From: Candidatus Liberibacter europaeus
Lineage (GTDB): Bacteria > Pseudomonadota > Alphaproteobacteria > Rhizobiales > Rhizobiaceae
Assembly: GCA_003045065.1 (NCBI GenBank)
Contig: PSQJ01000006.1
Location: 1-64,000, forward strand
Direction of reading: 5' to 3'
Length of the DNA stretch: 64,000 bases
Shown here: piece after piece, positions 9,441 to 20,012 of the stretch
Layout: each line of letters begins with the position of its first letter
Numbering within the stretch: the stretch's first letter is position 1
Translations under genes and position numbers: made by a program
Notes under the pieces: generated by a model
Databases searched by the model: none
Seen by the model: only the letters and a program-made list of their open reading frames with translations
What the model was told of the DNA's origin: nothing

Positions 9441-11147
9441 TTACCCCCCAACACTAAAATTGGTTACAACCGCTGTTATCGCTCCTGTACTAGTCCCTTT
9501 TTGACGTAAGCATAATCCATCTTGTGAGGTAAAACTCCCTCCAATCGGACAATCAAACTCACCAGTCTTCGCTTCGTCTTTCAATTCTCTAACTGGATAC
9601 ATCTTGTCGAAAGACGTTCCTACCTCTAAACCTTGGGCGTTTAACACTCGGACACTACTTGATACAACACGTCTTTTCCTACCACCCAATCCATTAAAGG
9701 CTTCTCCAGTATCTGTACTAGGCAATTGTGCTAATGACGTATAGGTATAACCAGTACTCTCTCCCTCAGCTATAGGATCACCTGGTTTGTAAGGAACCAC
9801 AGACCCATCTAACGATACCTTGACCATTTCACTTTCATGTTTCATCGCATCTATCGGGGATTGATGATCAGAGGAGATAGGAGCTTCTCTATCACGGTAT
9901 TTGAGATAAAGCCCTATTTCCTTATCCACATGGTCAGCAACCTCTTCAGCTTTCTTGAGGCTAGCGTCTATTTCCTTTAGTTTATCAAAAGTACTAAGAT
10001 CAATATCAGCAGAACCAGAAGCTGAATTTGCCATCTTCGCTAGAAACTCACGTTGCTCCCTATTATAATTATCGGCTTTAGCCCGTAAATCTGGCGAAAG
10101 AGTCGTATTAGGAAAACGGATATTCAATAAGTCAACGAAACTAGAAGCTCTGATGCTAAGTCTTTGGCTCTTTCCGGCAAGACGATCTGAGGAGCTATAA
10201 TTCCCAGCTTCCCTCTCTTTTATTGCTTCTTGTAAATAACCCGTTGATTTAACTAATAGCTCAATAGCAAGCTTCGTGCACTCTTCCTCAGTTAAATTAG
10301 ATGTTTTTAAATACTCAAATTCACTAGGCTCCATAGATTCTAAATTATCAAGATCATTAACTAGCTTATCCACTTTATTTGCTGTCTTAGCACTAGAAGC
10401 AGTTAATAAACTGTTATTACCCCTAAGCGCCCGAACCTGACTACAGGCGGTATCCATAGCGTCCTTAATCTCCTGGAATTTGTCATAAAACCTTTCTATG
10501 TGAAGATGCGATAGTTCATAATCATTATGTTTACGAGCCTCTATAGCGTTCTTAAGCCTTTCTTCGGATTCTTTAACAAAGTTCTCAGCTTCTACAAAAG
10601 TCTTCTCAATATCCTCATCTCTAACCTGTTTAATCAAAGTCTTTTGTTCTTCCAGCATTTGTCGCAAAGAAGAAACTTTCGTCCATGCATCTCGTATGGA
10701 ATCTAGAGATTTCTCAGAAGCCTGAATATGAGCCTCTTTATTGGAAGTCTCTGTTACTAGCTGAGCGCTAAAACTAGCAATATCTTTATTCCAAAAATGT
10801 ATTAAAGCCTCCCAAACTTTGTTCAAACGGCCAACTATACTATTTGTGCTTACCCCGCTATTAGCAAGATCAGACGCATACAATGCTAAACTACTGCGGA
10901 TTTTTTCCTCCTGCAATGCTATAGCGTTCAACTCGTCTAAAGGAAGTAACCCTTTCTTAGCTTGTTCGAGTTTGGTCTCTAAAAGGCTTATTTGCTTATC
11001 TATATCTTGCAAATTAGCTTGTTTATTATCTGCCATTTTGTTATGTCCTGTTTGTATATTCTTAATATTATTGTTCTCTACACCTAATAAGTTGCATCCT
11101 CCCAAAAATAGACTTAAAACCGCAATACTCACTAATCCTTGATTCAT
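9441..11147 (-). CDS. Predicted lipoprotein with long coiled coil inside the virion operon
   Basis: N-terminus MNQGLVSIAVLSLFLGGC: signal peptide with lipobox-like LGGC. Confidence 0.65.
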   Translation of the reverse strand: MNQGLVSIAVLSLFLGGCNLLGVENNNIKNIQTGHNKMADNKQANLQDIDKQISLLETKLEQAKKGLLPLDELNAIALQEEKIRSSLALYASDLANSGVSTNSIVGRLNKVWEALIHFWNKDIASFSAQLVTETSNKEAHIQASEKSLDSIRDAWTKVSSLRQMLEEQKTLIKQVRDEDIEKTFVEAENFVKESEERLKNAIEARKHNDYELSHLHIERFYDKFQEIKDAMDTACSQVRALRGNNSLLTASSAKTANKVDKLVNDLDNLESMEPSEFEYLKTSNLTEEECTKLAIELLVKSTGYLQEAIKEREAGNYSSSDRLAGKSQRLSIRASSFVDLLNIRFPNTTLSPDLRAKADNYNREQREFLAKMANSASGSADIDLSTFDKLKEIDASLKKAEEVADHVDKEIGLYLKYRDREAPISSDHQSPIDAMKHESEMVKVSLDGSVVPYKPGDPIAEGESTGYTYTSLAQLPSTDTGEAFNGLGGRKRRVVSSSVRVLNAQGLEVGTSFDKMYPVRELKDEAKTGEFDCPIGGSFTSQDGLCLRQKGTSTGAITAVVTNFSVGG

Positions 11148-11153
11148 ATTTCC

Positions 11154-12923
11154 TCATCCCTCTGTAGAACATCCATCAATCACATCTGTAGGTTGATACG
11201 TATTCATCCTACGGAAATTACCCAACTTTTCAAGGAATTTAACCTTTTTGCCTGTATTATCCTGTCTTTCAACCAAAAGCCACAAATCGTCCTGTCCATC
11301 AGAAAAGCTAGCAAAACTAGTTAAGGAATGAATTTGTGTAGAAACTCCGCCTAAAACATGTGTATGCCATGCACATACCTCGTTTTCTGGATCAAATGTA
11401 CATCCAACTAATCTACCATCTCGCAAAACTACCCAGATAATAGAATATGGACTATGTTGTAAGGCTGTTTCCCAAACTCCTTTAGTTAATATATGTTCCG
11501 CCCATACATTTAAATCTGTAAACCGATAGTCGTGTTGTTTCATATCAACAATGCTGATTAAAGCTCTTCCTGTATCTTGAACAAACACACAATGAGAACC
11601 TACTAAAATAGGTGAAACTGCAATACTACCAAAACTACCAAGCGACCTCACTACTACCGATATATTCGAAATAGACTCATCTTGATTAGTTCGTGATATC
11701 AACCACAAAGCTGATTCCGTACCTACTAACAAACCATTGTCTTTATGTGATAACCACTGAATACCCTGTCTGACATTTGAACCTAAGGCAACATAGAAAG
11801 AATCGGTTAAATAGGTAGTTCCTACTTGTTCAGATGTTTGAGTAAAATCAGTAAAATCATCCAATTTCGAAAAGTGAACTGTCTGAGTGTTGTTTTTATT
11901 ACCCCCCAAAACTAGGCGATTATCAAAAAATGTAACAAAAGGAGGATATCCCTCATCTTTTCCCCATTCACCAAATGCCCAATCCGATGTCGGTTGATCA
12001 TCTTGTAATGGAAACTTTCCTTTAAGCTCCAACAAAACATATTTAGCGGTTTTAAAAGTCTTAATAACCCCTGTAACCCAAACTACATGTAGATTTTTGG
12101 TAGTGTCCTTATAATCTTTATTGCTTTCTGCCTTTTCCCATAAACATCCCCCGTCCTTTTGCTGATGTTCCTTATCGGCAAATGTCCAATCAGTCGATTG
12201 TGACTTACCTTTTCCTATACATTTCAAAAGTCTGTCATTATGCACAACATAGGAATTCTCTAAATACCACGTATCAGGTTTCCATTTAGGGGGACGATAC
12301 CCCAGTGTCAACTCTCTTCCAACATCCGTCTCCTTAAACACTCCGCCATCTGCCTCAACTGGAACTAGACCCGTTTTGCCTCTTTCACCATTCTCATAAG
12401 GAGTTTTTAGGGTTATGCTAACTTTCGTATCATCAACAAACTGCTTATTAAGTTGAGGAACCTGTTTAAACGAAACTTCTTTAAACTCCCAAGCTTTGCC
12501 TTTTAAAATTAGCTGACATGGCACATGTTTCGGATGAACTATCCATAACGTATCAAGGTTTTGAGCTACATTAATCTCTCCAATATCTTCCTTTTTATAA
12601 GGAACTTCTATAGTTGTAACCTTTGAACAATCTCCCATACGTCGTTCAAATATATGAAGCTTTAAATCCCCTAAAACAATGATGTATGCCGTATATGCAT
12701 CTTTCACAAAAGATACGAGACGCTGTGGTTTATCCACATCATCAAAAACATGATAAACTCTTGTTCCTGGCCTTCTTGTCAAAGCTCCTGTACGCAGTGG
12801 TATGTAATTATGACATTGTACCAAACTCCCTTGATAAATCTTCAGATTTGAACCTGATTGATAAACAAATGGAGATACCTCACCTGTAATAAAAGAGTTC
12901 TTAAAATGGGTCGCCTTAGTCAT
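11154..12923 (-). CDS. Phage stabilization / tail tubular protein B (nozzle)-like
   Basis: FKNSFITGEVSPFVYQSGSNLKIYQGSLVQCHNYIPLRTGALTRRPGTRVY is characteristic. Confidence 0.8.
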   Translation of the reverse strand: MTKATHFKNSFITGEVSPFVYQSGSNLKIYQGSLVQCHNYIPLRTGALTRRPGTRVYHVFDDVDKPQRLVSFVKDAYTAYIIVLGDLKLHIFERRMGDCSKVTTIEVPYKKEDIGEINVAQNLDTLWIVHPKHVPCQLILKGKAWEFKEVSFKQVPQLNKQFVDDTKVSITLKTPYENGERGKTGLVPVEADGGVFKETDVGRELTLGYRPPKWKPDTWYLENSYVVHNDRLLKCIGKGKSQSTDWTFADKEHQQKDGGCLWEKAESNKDYKDTTKNLHVVWVTGVIKTFKTAKYVLLELKGKFPLQDDQPTSDWAFGEWGKDEGYPPFVTFFDNRLVLGGNKNNTQTVHFSKLDDFTDFTQTSEQVGTTYLTDSFYVALGSNVRQGIQWLSHKDNGLLVGTESALWLISRTNQDESISNISVVVRSLGSFGSIAVSPILVGSHCVFVQDTGRALISIVDMKQHDYRFTDLNVWAEHILTKGVWETALQHSPYSIIWVVLRDGRLVGCTFDPENEVCAWHTHVLGGVSTQIHSLTSFASFSDGQDDLWLLVERQDNTGKKVKFLEKLGNFRRMNTYQPTDVIDGCSTEG

Positions 12924-13434
12924 AATACTCCTGCTCCCCTGGGTATTCTTTGCTTGATGCTAAAACTGCTTTATCCCATGCATCTTCAAAATCTCTTGAT
13001 AAAGAACTCTTTAATCCCTCCGCTTCTCTGATCCGAACACACAACTCAAATGCAAGTTTACACGCCAAAAGCTCACAATATAAAGAATCACAATCAGATA
13101 TTTTAACCTCTTTAATATACGTAACTGACAATGCTTCCTTAGTAGATGAATACAAAGTCATCCCACGTCTATTAAGATTTTGCGGTTTAACAACTCGCAA
13201 ACATAACCGAGGTAACGGATATGTCCAATTTCCTGCTTCCTCTTGCTGTAAAGGCGAAAGTTGTTCAGTAACCGTTGCAAAACTCCATTCATATTGTCTC
13301 AATAAAGATTGATGAAGAGGTTGTAAAAGAGCTTTACAGCGTAGTGCATGAACATGATTTACATCATCTAAACTCTCTAACGGTGCTTCTCCTAATTTGG
13401 CTAAAGCCCAGTTACATACCTCTAAATCAGTCAT
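12916..13434 (-). CDS. Tail tubular protein A / head-tail adaptor-like
   Basis: CNWALAKLGEAPLESLDD...LLRQYEWSFATVTEQL pattern. Confidence 0.75.
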   Translation of the reverse strand: MTDLEVCNWALAKLGEAPLESLDDVNHVHALRCKALLQPLHQSLLRQYEWSFATVTEQLSPLQQEEAGNWTYPLPRLCLRVVKPQNLNRRGMTLYSSTKEALSVTYIKEVKISDCDSLYCELLACKLAFELCVRIREAEGLKSSLSRDFEDAWDKAVLASSKEYPGEQEYYD

Positions 13435-14477
13435 TATTTAGACTTAGCTCTTTCTGCAATATTCAGATGTTCAGACTCTACCATTTCTGCTTTTTCTGCT
13501 TTAACTCTTGCTATGTTTTCAGGACTCTTTGGTATTTCCAACAAAACAATCTTTTTAGGTTCAAGTCTTGCCGAACCCATAGATGAAGTTGCTAAAAGCT
13601 GTTGTGCATTGTGAAAGGTTGGCAATCTGTCATAAGATACTTTAACAGCTTCCCACACACCAAACTCAACTGCAGACGTACACCACATTGGACAATAATA
13701 ATTCTTCTCTGTATCCAAACCCTCTATCTTAATATCAGTAGGAAATTCTGCATCTCCAGGAACCGCTTTATATAGAAGAATTTCAACCCCAGCAAAATAA
13801 TGAAATCTACCCGCGTCTAAATTAGCATTCTTAACATAGTCCATATTAATCGCTTGATCTACATCAAATAAAGTACGATATACATCAGGTGGAAACGTAA
13901 CAACCATACGCTCACGATCCGTATTCACTTTATTATTTGCAAAAAACATCATACCATCTAATATCAAACCTGCTATAGTATCTTTAAAACCTTTAGTAAC
14001 ATTTGAATTAGTAGATGCTTTAGGCATTCTAATGACATGAGCTTTAGGAAAATCCTCAACTGTTGTGCCATCTCTCCCAATCTTATTTGGACCTAGCATT
14101 CCTCGCATAACCACCGTATCTTGATGGCGATTAAACGCATGAATCGCCGATTTAGCATAAGGAACAAACGGATTAATGTTTTGTTTCAAATGGATAAAAG
14201 GATTAACCACTTCCGCCCAGGCAACCGTCTCAAAATTTATCCATCTTCTTTCTTGTGGTGTTTTGTTGTATTTGGTTTCTGGTAAAGTCCTTTCATCCGT
14301 ATCAACCGTATATGCTTCTGTAGGACTAAAAACCTGCAAAATCGCAACTCTTTCCCCATGATGTGTACTTTTTTGAACTCTAGGACTCAAAAGAGATTCA
14401 CTTTTTTGAAGCCCTAAAGCCACAACCTCTTCAAACCCAATTATATTAGCTTTTGATTGTTCAGTTATTGTAGACAT
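13434..14477 (-). CDS. Major capsid protein
   Basis: 347 aa T7-like capsid pattern between scaffold and adaptor genes. Confidence 0.8.
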   Translation of the reverse strand: MSTITEQSKANIIGFEEVVALGLQKSESLLSPRVQKSTHHGERVAILQVFSPTEAYTVDTDERTLPETKYNKTPQERRWINFETVAWAEVVNPFIHLKQNINPFVPYAKSAIHAFNRHQDTVVMRGMLGPNKIGRDGTTVEDFPKAHVIRMPKASTNSNVTKGFKDTIAGLILDGMMFFANNKVNTDRERMVVTFPPDVYRTLFDVDQAINMDYVKNANLDAGRFHYFAGVEILLYKAVPGDAEFPTDIKIEGLDTEKNYYCPMWCTSAVEFGVWEAVKVSYDRLPTFHNAQQLLATSSMGSARLEPKKIVLLEIPKSPENIARVKAEKAEMVESEHLNIAERAKSK

Positions 14478-14493
14478 ATTATTTTTCCTTTTC

Positions 14494-15276
14494 TTAACTT
14501 ATTTCTGTAAACGCTTTATTCGCCTTAAACTTAGCGTAAGCATCCATCTTCTTATGAGCTTCCTTATCTTCCGCCAAATACTTGGCTGTAAACTCGGGAT
14601 CTTTCATAAAATCTTTTGATATCGGCTTATTTGAATTTAAACCTTTCTGCGAAACCGCTTCAGGGGCATAATCCGCATCACGAACGGAACTCGTCAACTT
14701 ATCCAAAAACTTGAAAGCGTCATAAGCCCCAACCGTCGACAGGAACATATCAAAGGTTTCTCCCATTAAACCTCGCTCTTTAACAACTCCCTGTACCCTG
14801 TTTTTCAATACTTTAAAATTCTCTGGGCCATATTCCTTCTTCAACCTTTGAATGTCTTGATCACATTTTAGATTAAGCTCCTTTTTCAGTCGCTCCCCAT
14901 TATCTTGAAACGCCTTTGATATAGAATCCGTCAACAATTGAGCATTCTCTTTCGAAATACCTCCTTTCACAAATTGCTCTTTCACATAATTTCTTTCCTC
15001 TTCAGGAACTCCATCAGGAAACTCAATGTTGTAATCCGCAGGTATCTCAACCTTTTCATCACCAAACAACTTGTCTGCTAATGACACTTTCTTCGGAATA
15101 TCTTGTTTGTCTTCTACATCTGCTTCAGCTTTCTCAATCTCTTTCGGATCCTCCAGAAGTTGCTCCATTGACGAGGCTTCTGGAGTTACTGCCTTTACAG
15201 ATTCCGTTGAAACCTCTTCATTTGCTATTTGATTAGATGTTTCTGTATTCGGTTGAACCTTAGTTTCTTGTTCCAT
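14494..15276 (-). CDS. Scaffolding/capsid assembly protein
   Basis: Acidic, helical 260 aa directly upstream of capsid gene. Confidence 0.7.
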   Translation of the reverse strand: MEQETKVQPNTETSNQIANEEVSTESVKAVTPEASSMEQLLEDPKEIEKAEADVEDKQDIPKKVSLADKLFGDEKVEIPADYNIEFPDGVPEEERNYVKEQFVKGGISKENAQLLTDSISKAFQDNGERLKKELNLKCDQDIQRLKKEYGPENFKVLKNRVQGVVKERGLMGETFDMFLSTVGAYDAFKFLDKLTSSVRDADYAPEAVSQKGLNSNKPISKDFMKDPEFTAKYLAEDKEAHKKMDAYAKFKANKAFTEIS

Positions 15277-15287
15277 ATTTTATTCCT

Positions 15288-15581
15288 TTAATTGCGCATG
15301 TGTTCTATGTTGGGATACAAATCAATCAAAATCCCTGAATCTAAAGCGAGATCATCAACTATTGAGAGTGCAACCTCCCTTTTACCTACAGTCTTTGCCA
15401 TCTCTATTGGATCGTTAGTTATAATAGACTTCAAAAAACCAGAGGCGTTAATGATATCTAGTAGTACCCAACGACCCTCTGATGTCGCAAAAACCGTTTT
15501 ATAAATTCGCTTCCTATATTCGTCTTCCTCTCTTAATATTCTTCTCTCTTCTTCGCTTAATCTTCTTTGATCTTCCTCCAT
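15288..15581 (-). CDS. Small conserved phage protein
   Basis: 97 aa between portal and scaffold genes. Confidence 0.6.
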   Translation of the reverse strand: MEEDQRRLSEEERRILREEDEYRKRIYKTVFATSEGRWVLLDIINASGFLKSIITNDPIEMAKTVGKREVALSIVDDLALDSGILIDLYPNIEHMRN

Positions 15582-17206
15582 TATCCTTGCTCCTTAACTC
15601 TTGATTCTGCTATCTCACCACCTGTCTTAATAGATTGCTCTATAGCTAGTTGTTTCATCTGAGCTTCTTCCGCTTGTTGTCTTTGACCCTCTATCTTCTT
15701 GTTCGTATCTTCTTCAGATGATATCAATCTTTCCGACATACCCAAGTCTCGCAACGTTTCTTCACCAAACTCATAAGTTTTTACCATCGCCAGCAAAGTA
15801 GGATCTCCAGTAATATTCGCAGCTTCCGCAATAGCTCTCAACGCTTGCATATTACTAGATGCTATTTCCGCCTTTTGGTATTTATACAATGGCGAAGTAT
15901 AAGAGATTCTCACCCCTTTCAACTCACCTCGATTAGCCCCTTGACTATGAAGCAATACATCAATCTCTCTTTTAACCATCGCTCCTACAAATTCAGCCTG
16001 TAATCCCCCAACTATCGCTGATATGAAAACTCCTTTTTCACGGGTCTTCTCCATAGACTCAGTCGCTGAACGAGATGCACGATCTGCAAGTAATTGAAAT
16101 AAATCCAACATATACGTCTCACGAATCTGAAGCTCTAATCTCTGAATCTCTGTATGTGCAGGGCGAGGATCATTCCTGTTTTCTAGCGTTTGTATAAGAG
16201 GTGCTCCAGTACGACGGTCCAAAAAACCGTAATTCATAGAGTTCGCCTTTACAGAAAACCCTTTGCCTCTAGCTTCCTCTGTAAGCAACTTAGGAGGTTG
16301 AATACTCTGATCCGAATAAATAGAACTTGCACGACTCAAAGTGTTCAATCTTCTAATCGCTGGAAGGGCTTTGTATGTTGGAGAATATCCAAAAGGCGTA
16401 TCATTGCTCGCTTCATAACGCCCTATTATATACGGCATAACACGATGATATCCCTTAGACATAAGTCGGTTCTCTTTTTTACACACCACCACTTGTTGAT
16501 AGCCTTGATACTCATCCTCTTTGTCAGGAAAAACTGCTTGAAAAAACTCATACGTCTTAGGATCCGAACTATTAAGATCAGCTTTCATCTCATCCGATAA
16601 CGCTTCCATACCCCATTTCTTAGCCACATCTTCCGCTTTTAACGTAAATTCCTCAAATACCGTATCAATGACATTCTCATGATTAGTCGAACATACAATT
16701 GAGGATACAGGAACAGAAATATATCTTAATCCCCCTCCTTTTCTCGCTGTGATGTAAAAACACCCCATGCCAAAAAGGACCACTTCCGTATAAAAATCTT
16801 TCAAACACAGATTAAATCCTGATTCAGATACTTCACGTTGCGCAAACAACTCATCTACCAAACGCTCACATCCCTCTCGTAATATCTTGGCTTCCGAAAA
16901 ATACGCAAAAGAACCAGAACGCTTGTCAGGTGCTATCAACCCATGCCAACGAGAACCAAATGGTGTAATAAGATTATGTAGTAAAGATGCTAGTTTATCA
17001 CTTGCTGAAGTCGCCGTTGTATCCCATCTTGCGTTCTTCTTATATCCTCTCCTACGATACGGACAAACTAAATCAAAAACCTCTTCTCGACGTATAGATT
17101 CACTCTCATCTCTTTGAGCTTTTAACAGGTCAAATCGGGAAACTAACTCATTTACAAGTTGAATATCTTTGTCTTTATTTCGAGAGGTGGATGTATATAT
17201 AGACAT
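15581..17206 (-). CDS. Portal / head-to-tail connector protein
   Basis: 541 aa, T7-like connector: HNLITPFGSRWHGL, EVVLFGMGCFYI, RYEASNDTPFGYSP. Confidence 0.88.
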   Translation of the reverse strand: MSIYTSTSRNKDKDIQLVNELVSRFDLLKAQRDESESIRREEVFDLVCPYRRRGYKKNARWDTTATSASDKLASLLHNLITPFGSRWHGLIAPDKRSGSFAYFSEAKILREGCERLVDELFAQREVSESGFNLCLKDFYTEVVLFGMGCFYITARKGGGLRYISVPVSSIVCSTNHENVIDTVFEEFTLKAEDVAKKWGMEALSDEMKADLNSSDPKTYEFFQAVFPDKEDEYQGYQQVVVCKKENRLMSKGYHRVMPYIIGRYEASNDTPFGYSPTYKALPAIRRLNTLSRASSIYSDQSIQPPKLLTEEARGKGFSVKANSMNYGFLDRRTGAPLIQTLENRNDPRPAHTEIQRLELQIRETYMLDLFQLLADRASRSATESMEKTREKGVFISAIVGGLQAEFVGAMVKREIDVLLHSQGANRGELKGVRISYTSPLYKYQKAEIASSNMQALRAIAEAANITGDPTLLAMVKTYEFGEETLRDLGMSERLISSEEDTNKKIEGQRQQAEEAQMKQLAIEQSIKTGGEIAESRVKEQG

Positions 17207-18879
17207 TACGTATACACCTCATATTTAAATCCTGTATCAACCCCTTCATGCTGTTCAACTCCTCCTCTAGAATAAAGATAAGAATCTTTCCTTGCTGGTT
17301 CATAACCCCCAAAAGTATAAGATAACGCATCCGAATAATCTGTACTCTTCTTCCCTTTAGCCCTTTTGTCTCCAATGGCTAAGCGTCCTGTATTAGGCTC
17401 TATGAAAGCCTCTAAAGATCTTAAATCTCGCTTTAATAATGGATGATCTGGTATACTTCCTAATATCATCCAATCCGCCGTATGTGCTGTAAGTTCGGCA
17501 CGGCTGTTTCGATATAACTCCTTATCTTTCGCGTTTCTTTGTCCTTTTTCATCGAAAAGCAAAAAATAATAATCACTGTTATTATCTTTGTATTTGCTCA
17601 AAATATAATAAACAGTCCCTCCAATACCGTTGATATCAACCACCACAGAATCAGGACGATGTTTTCTAATAATATCAATCAGTTTATGTGCCGTTTCATC
17701 CGCCTCTGTATGAGACCATTCAAAAATATGCTCAACAACCAATCCACGACGTAACACCACAACTGTGTTATCACCCCCCATTTCCGCTAAATCACAACCC
17801 ATAATCAACGGTGCATACGGATCAGGAGCCACTTGTCTGTTAATCGCTTCTTCAATTCGATCCAATGGGATGAAACTGTTGGTTTCCTGATTTGGAAATT
17901 GCCCTAAAATATCAACTTTAACTATGTCAGAATCAAGACCATGACGGGCTATAATCTCCTCATAAAAACTTGGATCAATCCCCTCAACCGTTCTTGTATC
18001 TATCTGATATCGCTTCCATTCTTCTAACGGTTTGTTGAAAATATCATAAAACAGTCCAGTTAAACGACGAGGATTAGAGGTCATAATCCAAAAACGATTA
18101 GCGTTGATTTCTGTAAAATTTCCAGGGAATCTAATCGTTATTGACTCTGGTGTATCAGACGATTCATCAACGATTAACGCATATCCTATACTATTGTGAT
18201 TACCCACTATCGCACCCGGATTCTCCTCAGAATATGTACGTCCCATAATGTAATAATGTCTTGAATCTATGCCTAACTTAGTCTTCAATAAATCCGCATA
18301 CCATGGAGCTGGATGTAACGATAACGATTGCATCTCAAACCAATGACGGTTTGGCATCATTGCTAACCACTTACTAACTTCAGCCCATAATGTACTTTTT
18401 AACTGCGTTTCACTATTCGCAAGACAGATTATCGACATACCTGGTCTTGTCGATATCAACCATAACATCATCCATGCATTCAACGTTGTTTTGCCTATTC
18501 CACGGCCTGCTGATATCGCCGCTTTAAATATCTTAGGTTTGGGATTATTGACATTGCCCAAACAATGAATATCAACATCATTCATGATATCTAATTGCCA
18601 TGGGCGAGGTGCATCAAAATGTTCTAATGGGGTTCCAACCTCTTTCCATCGGAAAAAATGCGTTACAAAATTAGTAACACTCAATTTGATCTCAGGTGAC
18701 AACATCAGAGCAAATAGCTTTTGTTCCGTTTCTGGATTTGTTGGAAGTTCTCTAGACAATGCAACTCTTCTAAATAGAAATTCAATTATCCCTCTAAGGA
18801 GATAAAATAGAAGAGGATTGCAGGGGACTAAGCAACCCTCTCCAATCTCATCTATTAGAGAGAGCGTGGTTAGTCCCAA
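17206..18879 (-). CDS. Terminase large subunit (start may be internal)
   Basis: Walker A-like SAGRGIGKTTLNAWMMLW, nuclease-like GCDLAEMGGDNTVV and VVDINGIGGTV. Confidence 0.88.
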   Translation of the reverse strand: MGLTTLSLIDEIGEGCLVPCNPLLFYLLRGIIEFLFRRVALSRELPTNPETEQKLFALMLSPEIKLSVTNFVTHFFRWKEVGTPLEHFDAPRPWQLDIMNDVDIHCLGNVNNPKPKIFKAAISAGRGIGKTTLNAWMMLWLISTRPGMSIICLANSETQLKSTLWAEVSKWLAMMPNRHWFEMQSLSLHPAPWYADLLKTKLGIDSRHYYIMGRTYSEENPGAIVGNHNSIGYALIVDESSDTPESITIRFPGNFTEINANRFWIMTSNPRRLTGLFYDIFNKPLEEWKRYQIDTRTVEGIDPSFYEEIIARHGLDSDIVKVDILGQFPNQETNSFIPLDRIEEAINRQVAPDPYAPLIMGCDLAEMGGDNTVVVLRRGLVVEHIFEWSHTEADETAHKLIDIIRKHRPDSVVVDINGIGGTVYYILSKYKDNNSDYYFLLFDEKGQRNAKDKELYRNSRAELTAHTADWMILGSIPDHPLLKRDLRSLEAFIEPNTGRLAIGDKRAKGKKSTDYSDALSYTFGGYEPARKDSYLYSRGGVEQHEGVDTGFKYEVYT

Positions 18880-19079
18880 ACCACAATCAACATACTAACA
18901 TACGTTGAATCTACTTACAAGCCCTAAATGGACAAATAACACTTGTTAATTCACTTTTTCTAGTTTTGTAGTGTAACTGACAAGTTATATCTGATTCAGT
19001 TATTGACATAGTGTTTATGAGCTTAGGAAGTGGTGTTGTTGTTATAAGCTATATAAAATTCTCAAATATCTAAAATTTT

Positions 19080-19355
19080 ATAAAAATTGTCGGAGGGTAG
19101 CCTATCTATAGTTCCAAAAACCCCGCTGGGGGGGCTCCCCCCTCTCTCAAAAACTCCAAAAACTCCCAAAAACTCCAAAAACTCCTAAAACTCCCATACC
19201 CTAAAACTCCAAACCCCAAAACTCCTAAAACTCCTAAAACTCCTAAAACTATTAAAGTTTTATTAACCATATAAAACTTAGTTTTTACACTATAAAAACC
19301 TCTATAACTTCTGAAGTTTCTATAGTTTCTATAGTTTATATAGTTTATATAGCTA
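19080..19355. repeat. Low-complexity intergenic tract: AAAACTCC/T units then TATAGTTT units
   Basis: Repeated aaaaactcc(c/t) at ~19148-19250; tatagttt/tatagttta at ~19320-19350; G7-CT-C6 hairpin at 19128-19142. Confidence 0.85.
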
Positions 19356-19375
19356 TTTAGGCTTTAAAGGCTATG

Positions 19376-19894
19376 TCAAGTTCGTTTAATTGGTTTGATG
19401 GTAGAATGCTCAATAAGGTTGTTATTCGATGATTCTAAAGGTGTTTCTGTGGATTTAGAAATAACATTAACTGGTTTTAAGCCTTTGGTTTCAATACTCT
19501 TTTGCACTTGGTTTAATAACGGTTTCAAATCTATTGTATGGCTTTGTTCAATCTTTACTTGTGTACCATAAACATTACGATGGCGTTTTTCTAATGTCCA
19601 TTTCAAATGATTCATTCTTGTATCACGCAATTTAAGCAAATGGGGATATTCTTTTTCTTCTGCTGTTGGCTCAGAATGAACTAAGTTATGTAACTCTTCC
19701 GCTATCGCCTCCATACACGCCCTTTTAGCTTCTTCATAACTTTCGTTCAAACCCTCTTTATCTTGTTTAAGCCAACTACGAAATGTTCTATAGGGTATTT
19801 GATGTTGTAAACAGGATTGAAACAAGGACTTTCCCGTACTCATCAAATCTAGTATAGCTTCAGCTTTTTCTTTTGTGTATTTAGATGGTTTCAT
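19376..19894 (-). CDS. Terminase small subunit (likely start MKPSKYTKEKAEAIL)
   Basis: HTH-like TGKSLFQSCLQHQIPYRTFRSWLKQD; position near terL; ORF track start 19981 includes an unlikely N-terminal extension. Confidence 0.7.
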   Translation of the reverse strand: MKPSKYTKEKAEAILDLMSTGKSLFQSCLQHQIPYRTFRSWLKQDKEGLNESYEEAKRACMEAIAEELHNLVHSEPTAEEKEYPHLLKLRDTRMNHLKWTLEKRHRNVYGTQVKIEQSHTIDLKPLLNQVQKSIETKGLKPVNVISKSTETPLESSNNNLIEHSTIKPIKRT

Positions 19895-20012
19895 AATCAA
19901 ATTATACCACAAAATCAGTAGTTTAACAAGTTTTAATCGCGTATGCGCGATATGATTAATAGAAGTGGACGATGGCTCCAAAAGCCAATTAAATGCTGTG
20001 GTGGGTCAATAA

